From the NCBI GenBank assembly GCA_947245485.1, contig CAMXOH010000006.1:1-35031 (forward strand): a stretch of 35,031 nt of DNA, read 5' to 3'. Positions 28,700 through 35,031 of this stretch are shown here, piece by piece. Every line of letters starts with the position of its first letter. Position 1 is the first letter of the stretch. The translations under genes and the position numbers were made by a program. This DNA comes from an uncultured Clostridia bacterium (GTDB lineage Bacteria; Bacillota; Clostridia; Christensenellales; Borkfalkiaceae). Below the pieces are notes generated by a model, which made no database searches, was not told the origin of the DNA, and was given only the letters and a program-made list of their open reading frames with translations.

Positions 28700-30193
28700 A
28701 TGAAAAAAATCATTGCTTTGACAGCCGCGGCGGCGGCAATGTGCATAGGTCTTACGGCTTGCAATGCGGGTTACAAAGGCGAATACGGCGATGCAGGCTG
28801 GTCGGGCGGATTGGAAATCAATAACGGCGTAACCGGAGATTCAGACGACGGATACTACTATGAAAAAATAGTGGAACAACCTTTTACACAGGTTGCCGAG
28901 CAGGCTTCTTCCTACTTCTCGCTCGACAGAAATACCGCGGGATATTCCATTATGCGCTCGCAGATAGAAAACGGATATAAAATCCAACCTGATTCGGTAA
29001 GAATAGAAGAGTTTATCAACTATTTCGATTACGGTTTCGAAGATACGGACGGCGAAGTTCTGAAAATATCGACTTATATGACGGACTGCCCGTGGAACGA
29101 AGAGAACAAACTTATACTTGCGGGCGTTAAGACGCAGGAGTTCGAGCTTACGGACGTAAACGCAAACTACGTGTTTTTAATAGACGTGTCGGGTTCGATG
29201 TCGGGCGATTTAAGACTCGGACTCGCAAAAAAAGGTTTGAACTTCCTTTTGGACGGACTTACCGAAAACGACTTGGTTTCGCTCGTAACCTACGCAAGCG
29301 GAGTCAGAACGGTCCTTGACGGCGAGGAATGCACGGAAAGCGGAAAGACGAATATAAGAAATAAAATTTCCGCGCTTAAAGCAAGCGGAGCGACGAACGG
29401 CGGCGACGGACTCGAACGCGCGTATAAAATAGCGCAGGAACATTTTATAAGCGGCGGCAATAACCGCGTAATCATAATTTCCGACGGCGACTTCAACGTA
29501 GGTATGAAAAACACCGACGAACTGAAAGAGTTTATTCAAAACAAAGCTCAAAGCGGCGTTCACCTTTCCGTACTCGGCGTGGGTATGGGAAATATGCGCG
29601 ACGATTTGCTTGAAACGCTTGCAAGGTGCGGAAACGGAAATTACGCTTACCTCGACAGCGAAACCGAAGCGCGCAAAGTTTTCTGCGACGAACTGAACGG
29701 CACGCTTAAAACGGTAGCTTCCGACGCGAAAGCGTGCGTCAGCTTCACCGACAGCGTTGCAAAATACCGCCTTATAGGCTACGATACCAAGATTATTTCA
29801 AAGGACGATTTTGAAAACGCAGAAGCCGACGCAGGCGAAATAGGCAGTAACTTGTGCGTTGCGGCTCTGTACGAAGTAACGCTTGGCGGGCAACCCGACG
29901 GCGAGCTCGCGTCCGTTACAGTGAAATGCAAGGCGGACGGCGAAGCGCTTGAATTTACAGAAACGGTTACATTGCAGACTCCCTCCTCCGAAGATTTATC
30001 GTTTATTTCCTGCGTTGCGGAATTCGGTCTTATACTCAGAAATTCCGAATACAAAGAGAACGCGTCCATTGCAAACGTTTTGCAAAGACTTGAAAGTCTG
30101 AACGGATATATAAACGGCGAACTTTACAAAACAGAATTTGTAACGCTCGTCGGCAAAGCCGACGAAAGCGGATTCTATTCGGGCGAACAATAA
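28700..30193 (+). CDS. YfbK-like von Willebrand factor A domain lipoprotein
   Basis: Lipobox LTAC in MKKIIALTAAAAAMCIGLTACNAG; 'SVRIEEFINYFDY' YfbK-type N-domain; MIDAS-like 'FLIDVSGSMSGDLRLGLAKKGL'; C-terminal YfbK/DUF3520-like 'KYRLIGYDTKIISKDDFENAEADAGEIGSN'. Confidence 0.85.
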   Translation: MKKIIALTAAAAAMCIGLTACNAGYKGEYGDAGWSGGLEINNGVTGDSDDGYYYEKIVEQPFTQVAEQASSYFSLDRNTAGYSIMRSQIENGYKIQPDSVRIEEFINYFDYGFEDTDGEVLKISTYMTDCPWNEENKLILAGVKTQEFELTDVNANYVFLIDVSGSMSGDLRLGLAKKGLNFLLDGLTENDLVSLVTYASGVRTVLDGEECTESGKTNIRNKISALKASGATNGGDGLERAYKIAQEHFISGGNNRVIIISDGDFNVGMKNTDELKEFIQNKAQSGVHLSVLGVGMGNMRDDLLETLARCGNGNYAYLDSETEARKVFCDELNGTLKTVASDAKACVSFTDSVAKYRLIGYDTKIISKDDFENAEADAGEIGSNLCVAALYEVTLGGQPDGELASVTVKCKADGEALEFTETVTLQTPSSEDLSFISCVAEFGLILRNSEYKENASIANVLQRLESLNGYINGELYKTEFVTLVGKADESGFYSGEQ

Positions 30194-30201
30194 AAAACTT
30201 T

Positions 30202-30234
30202 ACCCGCCGCGGCAGTATGCCGCGGCGGGTTTTC
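30202..30234. terminator. Bidirectional terminator between the vWA lipoprotein gene and purA
   Basis: ACCCGCCGCGGCA gta TGCCGCGGCGGGT TTTT: 13-bp perfect stem. Confidence 0.85.
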
Positions 30235-30247
30235 ATTTACTCGTTAT

Positions 30248-31528
30248 TCAATACATTTCAATGCACGCGTCTCTCTCCGCGCCCACGGAAACGTAACGTA
30301 TTTTGCACCCGCAAAGTTTTTCGAGAAGTTTTATGTAGTCTACCGCTTCTTTGGGCAAATCGGAAACTTTTCTGCATTGAGATAAATCGCAGTTCCAACC
30401 TTTGACTTTTTCAAAAACTGGTTTGCACTCGTCCAAAACGTCTGTGAAAGGGAAGTCGTCCACGATTTTGCCGTTGAGTTCGTAATGCGTGCAAATTTCT
30501 ATTTCTTCATATCCGTCAAGCACGTCGAGCTTAGTAAGCGCGATTTCGTCCGCGCCCTGACAGCGTATACCGTAGCGTGAAGCAACCGCGTCGAAAGGTC
30601 CTACCCTTCTCGGTCTGCCCGTTGCCGCGCCGTATTCGCCGCCGAGTTCTCTCAGTTTGTCCGCTTTTTCGCCGAAGTATTCGCAGGTAAAAGGTCCCGC
30701 GCCGACGCAGCTCGAATACGCTTTCATTATTCCGATTGATTTATCGAGCTTTAAGTTGGGCACGCCCGCGCCTATCGGAGCGTACGCCGCGATTGTGGAC
30801 GACGACGAAGTATAGGGAACAATGCCGTAATCTATATCGCGCAAAGCGCCGAGCTGAGCTTCGAACATAATGTTTTTGCCCGCCGCGTTCGCTTCGTTGA
30901 GATAAACGCCCGTATCCGTAACGTAGTCCGCAAGAGGTTTGCCGTAAGTTTCGAAATACTCAACCATTTCTTCAACCGTAACGGGTTCGAAGCCGTACGC
31001 TTTTATAGTCATATTCTTCCATGCGATTATATCGGGAAGACGCTTATAGAGAAGCTCTGTATTGAACAATTCGCCCATACGGAACGCTTTTTTCATATAT
31101 TTATCCGCGTAGACGGGCGCTATGCCGCGGCGCGTGGAACCGTAAGGTTTGCCTGTGGCTTTTGTGAGTCTGTCCTCCTCCATAATATCCTGCAAAACGT
31201 TATAGGGCATTGTTATTATGGCTTTATCGCTGATTTTAAGGTTGGCGGGGGATATTTCTATACCGCCTTCGCGCAATCTTTGTATTTCGCCGCAGAGATG
31301 CTTTAAGTCTATAACCATTCCGGGTCCCATAATATTTACCACATTACCGCGGAGAATACCGGACGGCAAAAGGTTGAGTATGAATTTTCCCTTGTCGTTA
31401 ATAACCGTGTGTCCCGCGTTGTTTCCGCCCTGATAGCGGCATACCACGTCGAACTTTTCGGAAAGCAAGTCCACCATTCTGCCCTTGCCTTCGTCACCCC
31501 AGTTTATTCCACAGATACTTGTAAGCAT
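30248..31528 (-). CDS. purA: Adenylosuccinate synthetase
   Basis: WGDEGKGRMVDLLSEKFDVVCRYQGGNNAGHTV, GSTRRGIAPVYADKYMKKAFR, TGRPRRVGPFDAVASRYG. AAGAGG Shine-Dalgarno. Confidence 0.97.
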   Translation of the reverse strand: MLTSICGINWGDEGKGRMVDLLSEKFDVVCRYQGGNNAGHTVINDKGKFILNLLPSGILRGNVVNIMGPGMVIDLKHLCGEIQRLREGGIEISPANLKISDKAIITMPYNVLQDIMEEDRLTKATGKPYGSTRRGIAPVYADKYMKKAFRMGELFNTELLYKRLPDIIAWKNMTIKAYGFEPVTVEEMVEYFETYGKPLADYVTDTGVYLNEANAAGKNIMFEAQLGALRDIDYGIVPYTSSSSTIAAYAPIGAGVPNLKLDKSIGIMKAYSSCVGAGPFTCEYFGEKADKLRELGGEYGAATGRPRRVGPFDAVASRYGIRCQGADEIALTKLDVLDGYEEIEICTHYELNGKIVDDFPFTDVLDECKPVFEKVKGWNCDLSQCRKVSDLPKEAVDYIKLLEKLCGCKIRYVSVGAERDACIEMY

Positions 31529-31630
31529 TTTCCTTACCTCTTAATATTTTTTACGCCTTTCGGCGGTTTGCACAACGTTATTATTATATAATAAACGGTG
31601 CGTTTAGTCAAGTATAATTAGCGTTGAAAA

Positions 31631-31660
31631 CGCCGCGGGAAGCGCATACTTTCCGCGGCG
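31631..31660 (-). terminator. Hairpin downstream of the CLC gene (no clear T-tract)
   Basis: CGCCGCGGGAAG...CTTTCCGCGGCG, 12-bp stem with one G-U pair. Confidence 0.5.
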
Positions 31661-31665
31661 TCAAT

Positions 31666-33279
31666 TTAATTTTCGGGTTTGCCGGCAATGCCGTAAAGAT
31701 AATCGTAAAGCTCCTCTTCCGAATTTGTTTCGCATTCGAACACGAACGTATCTCCCGCTTTTAAAAGCGTTTCGCCGTCGGGAACGGCAACGTTGCCGTC
31801 GGAGGTCATTACCTGCACGATAAGTCCGTTAGTGGGCCAAATAATGGTGCGCACGTGCGTTCCGTCCGCTTTAGAATCGGGTTGCACTTTGACTGTCGCG
31901 CGTATTTTTCTTACGTTTTCATAGAGTTTTTCTTCTGCAATGAATCCCGTAAGACTTCTTTCGTATATAGGTTCGGTTTTAAAGAGCATACTGATGAGAT
32001 AGCCGAGCGCGATTCCCAACAGCGCGGGCAGGAAGTTTGTAAACTGCCCCGTCAGCTCGAAAACCATTACGACGCCCGTTATAGGCGCGCGCACGACGGT
32101 AACGAAGAACACCGACATACAAATTATGACGAGATAGTCGCCGAACGCCGCGTCCATACCCATTTTGCCGAACAGAAGGGAAAGCAGTCCTCCTATTCCC
32201 GCGCCGATTGCAAGCATAGGGATAAACACGCCGCAGGGCACGCCGCAACTCATAGCGAGTATTCCCGCTATAAATTTAAAGACTATTATTATTATTAAAC
32301 TTACCGCTATCGACAGTCCGAAAACTTTTTCGAACGATATACTGCCCGTACCGCTCGTTCCCAACGCTTCTATAAATGAATGTCCGCCGCCCATTGCGTA
32401 AACGGTTATAAGTCCGAAAACGCCCGCAAACAGGAACGGAACGAGATACTTGCCCGCGCCCTTCAAAAACGTTACTTTTTTAAAGCCTTTTTTAACGGCA
32501 AATACCGAATAGTAGAACGCTACGCCCAAAAGCGAGGCGACTATTGCCGCCGGTATTGCCCAAAGACAATATGTAAAACTGAATTCGTGAGGGAAAATAA
32601 AAGTATCGAACGTATACCCCACTCCGTAGCCGAGCGGAGGACGAATCGCGTTGCGCGTAAAAAGCGCGGAAACGACGCTGAGCGCCGCGCAGATAAATAC
32701 CTGCGGCGAGAACGAACGGAAGGCTTCCTCCATTGCGAACACAAGTCCCGTTATAGGCGCATTGAACGCAACGGCAAGTCCCGCGCTGGAACCGCTTGCT
32801 ATTTGCAACCTTCTCGTCATCTGATTGCGCTTTAACAGATGTCCCACGGCGTCGCCCGCGCAACCGCCTATTTCGAGAGAGGGTCCCTCCGCTCCTGCGG
32901 AAAGTCCCATAAAAATGCAGGCAAGAGAAGCGGCGAACATCGAACACATTGTTACGTACCACTTAAAACGCACAATTCCGCGCGCCGCGCCCTCTATCTG
33001 CGGAATACCGCTTCCGCGAATCATCGGAACGAACCTGACGAGCGTGCCTATTACTATTCCGCCCGCGCCGAGGCCCAAAAACAGAACGGGAACGAAAGCG
33101 GGATTATCCCTTACGAGCGTATACAGTTTTACGGACGTTTCTTCGCCCAACGAAGCGAGTATATTGTAAAGCGTAACCACTACGCCCGCAAAAATTCCCG
33201 TAAGCAAACTTATTAAGACAAGGTTGACTGCGTTGTCCGCAAACAGACGCAGATTCTTTTTGACTTTTTCGTTAATCAT
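31666..33279 (-). CDS. CLC-family chloride channel/H+ antiporter with C-terminal TrkA-C (RCK_C) domain
   Basis: GSGIPQIEGAARG, LSAGAEGPSLEIGGCAGDAVG, MSCGVPCGVFIPMLAIGAGIGG; C-terminal 'LIVQVMTSDGNVAVPDGETLLKAGDTFVFE'. Confidence 0.9.
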   Translation of the reverse strand: MINEKVKKNLRLFADNAVNLVLISLLTGIFAGVVVTLYNILASLGEETSVKLYTLVRDNPAFVPVLFLGLGAGGIVIGTLVRFVPMIRGSGIPQIEGAARGIVRFKWYVTMCSMFAASLACIFMGLSAGAEGPSLEIGGCAGDAVGHLLKRNQMTRRLQIASGSSAGLAVAFNAPITGLVFAMEEAFRSFSPQVFICAALSVVSALFTRNAIRPPLGYGVGYTFDTFIFPHEFSFTYCLWAIPAAIVASLLGVAFYYSVFAVKKGFKKVTFLKGAGKYLVPFLFAGVFGLITVYAMGGGHSFIEALGTSGTGSISFEKVFGLSIAVSLIIIIVFKFIAGILAMSCGVPCGVFIPMLAIGAGIGGLLSLLFGKMGMDAAFGDYLVIICMSVFFVTVVRAPITGVVMVFELTGQFTNFLPALLGIALGYLISMLFKTEPIYERSLTGFIAEEKLYENVRKIRATVKVQPDSKADGTHVRTIIWPTNGLIVQVMTSDGNVAVPDGETLLKAGDTFVFECETNSEEELYDYLYGIAGKPEN

Positions 33280-33315
33280 AATGAATATTTTATCACTTAT
33301 ATCTTATTTTGTAAA
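33277..33315 (-). promoter_or_regulatory. Candidate leaderless CLC promoter
   Basis: Minus strand TTTACA (33315-33310) - 17 nt - TAAAAT (33292-33287) - 7 nt - ATG (33279); no Shine-Dalgarno. Confidence 0.5.
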
Positions 33316-33375
33316 TTATGTTTGAGTGCGAACAATAAAGTTTCCGCGGCGCATTGCCGCGGAAACAAATGCTTT

Positions 33376-35031
33376 TTAAACGCTGTAAAGTATATCGGAA
33401 TAGACGGGATAGGGCCAGTAGTCGGAAGAAGTAAGAGTTTCCATTTCGTCCACAAGCATTCTCACTTGCTCCATATCGGGTACTATCTGATGCGCCATTG
33501 CCTGCGAAGCCGCAAGCACGTCCTCTTTATTTATGGCTTTAAGCCGCTTTTCGAGCCGTGAAATCGCCGCGCTCGTCTTATCGTTAAGCGTTGCAAGTTT
33601 CGTTATAAGCGCCTTTTCCGTCTCCCACGGCAAATTCGCGGAAATAGCCTGTTTCGATGCCGCGTTCTGACAGAGAACTCCCACAAAGTCCGATACTGCG
33701 GGAATAACGTCCTTCTTTACCATTTCAAGCATAGTGAGAGCTTCTATATTTATTGTCTTGATATAATTTTCAAGGCGAATATCCGCGCGGGCAATCGCCT
33801 CTTCTTTGCTGTAAACGCCCTGTCTTACATACACGTTCACGTTATTTTCTTTATAGCATACCGAAACCGCGTCCGCAGTGTTCTTGTTGTTGAGAAGTCC
33901 GCGGCGCGCCGCTTCGGGTTCCCATTCGGGGCCGTAGCCGTCGAGATTGAAAATAATGCGGTAGTGCATCTTAAACTCCCTTTCGATGACTGCGTTAGCC
34001 GCGTTTTCAAAGTCCTTACTGCCTTCGAGTTCATCCGCAAACTGTTCGAAAGCGTCTGCCACGATTGTGTTTAAACATATGTTGGCGTCGGAAACGTTCG
34101 CCTGTGAACCGAGCATTCTGAACTCGAATTTATTACCCGTAAACGCAAAGGGCGAAGTTCTGTTTCTGTCCGTAGCGTCCTTGGGGAAAATGGGACTTTC
34201 GGGAACGCCTATGGAACCGTGTTCCGCCTTACCCGTAACGTAGTCCTGCCCCTTGACTATGCTGTCCACAAGCGCGCCGATTTGGTCTCCGAGATAGACG
34301 GAGATAATCGCGGGCGGAGCTTCGTCCGCGCCCAAACGGTGGTCGTTGCCCGCAGAAGCCACGGACGCCCTCAAAATACCCTGATAGTCGTCCACAGCCT
34401 TTATTACAGCCGCAAGCACAAGTTTAAAAAGAGTGTTCTCCTCGGGTTTATCGCCGGGATTTAAAAGGTTGAGTCCCTTGTCGGTAGACATAGACCAGTT
34501 GTTGTGTTTGCCGCTTCCGTTAATCCCCTCGAAAGGTTTTTCGTGGAGAAGGCAGACGAGTCCGTGACGCTTTGCAACCGTGCGCATAAGCTCCATAGTG
34601 AGCATATTAGTATCCGCCGCCACGTTTGCCGTGGTGAAAACGGGCGCCATTTCGTGCTGTGCGGGAGCGCACTCGTTGTGCTTTGTTTTAGAGAGAATGC
34701 CGTAACTCCAAAGCTCTCTGTCCAAATCGCGCATAAACTCGCTAACCTTGGGTTTAATCGCTCCGAAGTAGTGGTCTTCGAGTTCCTGCCCGCGCGAAGC
34801 GCGCGCGCCGAAAAGCGTTCTGCCCGTAAGGCGCAAGTCTTTTCTCTTTAAATACTCTTCCTCGGAAATGAGGAAATACTCCTGTTCGGGTCCTACGGTA
34901 ATAGCAACCTTTTTGCAGTCTATGCCGAACAGCTTCAAAATTCTTTTAACCTGTTTGTCGAGCGCGTTCATAGAACGAAGCAGAGGCGCTTTCTTATCGA
35001 GAGTTTCACCCGTATAAGATACGAATACCGT
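33376..35031 (-). CDS. glnN: Glutamine synthetase type III, 5' end truncated by the window edge
   Basis: [80 protein letters not shown]. The frame stays open to the window edge upstream of the internal Met at 34971 (..[22 protein letters not shown]). Confidence 0.95.
   Translation of the reverse strand, partial: TVFVSYTGETLDKKAPLLRSMNALDKQVKRILKLFGIDCKKVAITVGPEQEYFLISEEEYLKRKDLRLTGRTLFGARASRGQELEDHYFGAIKPKVSEFMRDLDRELWSYGILSKTKHNECAPAQHEMAPVFTTANVAADTNMLTMELMRTVAKRHGLVCLLHEKPFEGINGSGKHNNWSMSTDKGLNLLNPGDKPEENTLFKLVLAAVIKAVDDYQGILRASVASAGNDHRLGADEAPPAIISVYLGDQIGALVDSIVKGQDYVTGKAEHGSIGVPESPIFPKDATDRNRTSPFAFTGNKFEFRMLGSQANVSDANICLNTIVADAFEQFADELEGSKDFENAANAVIEREFKMHYRIIFNLDGYGPEWEPEAARRGLLNNKNTADAVSVCYKENNVNVYVRQGVYSKEEAIARADIRLENYIKTINIEALTMLEMVKKDVIPAVSDFVGVLCQNAASKQAISANLPWETEKALITKLATLNDKTSAAISRLEKRLKAINKEDVLAASQAMAHQIVPDMEQVRMLVDEMETLTSSDYWPYPVYSDILYSV

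Noticed and set aside
31554-31565. CGCC-GAAA-GGCG mini-hairpin (minus strand) in the purA leader
   Set aside because: Only a 4-bp stem in a ~50-nt leader; not enough to propose a riboswitch.

Overview
The window is chromosomal and looks like a spore-forming Firmicute/Clostridia-type bacterium (inferred from SpoIIE, DapL and type III glutamine synthetase). No tRNA, rRNA, CRISPR array, transposase or prophage was seen. Most of it is housekeeping: purA, pyrG, dapF, dapL, malQ, glmM-glmS, a CLC antiporter, and a glutamine synthetase III cut by the right edge. There is also a nucleotide-sugar/exopolysaccharide block (GlmU-like LbH protein, glmM, glmS, PglF/CapD-like dehydratase, nearby Wzz-like protein), a lone spoIIE, a HelD-like helicase and a very large DUF4011/SF1 helicase. 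The accessory part with the most potential novelty is about 8.4-12.1 kb. It holds a predicted operon of divergent ECF-like sigma factor, secreted papain-fold cysteine peptidase and single-TM anti-sigma-like protein, followed by small orphan genes including two tandem HTH-like paralogues. A second ECF sigma / single-TM protein / YfbK-like vWA lipoprotein operon (27.4-30.2 kb) has a similar architecture. Non-coding signals include a promoter-like sequence running straight into a near-perfect 41-nt palindrome (8469-8541), a second promoter-plus-palindrome (11356-11412), a REP-like inverted repeat cut by the left edge, and four genes whose -10 box lies only 6-7 nt from the ATG with no good Shine-Dalgarno, suggesting leaderless transcripts. 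All calls come from reading the sequence and the ORF track; no database search was run.
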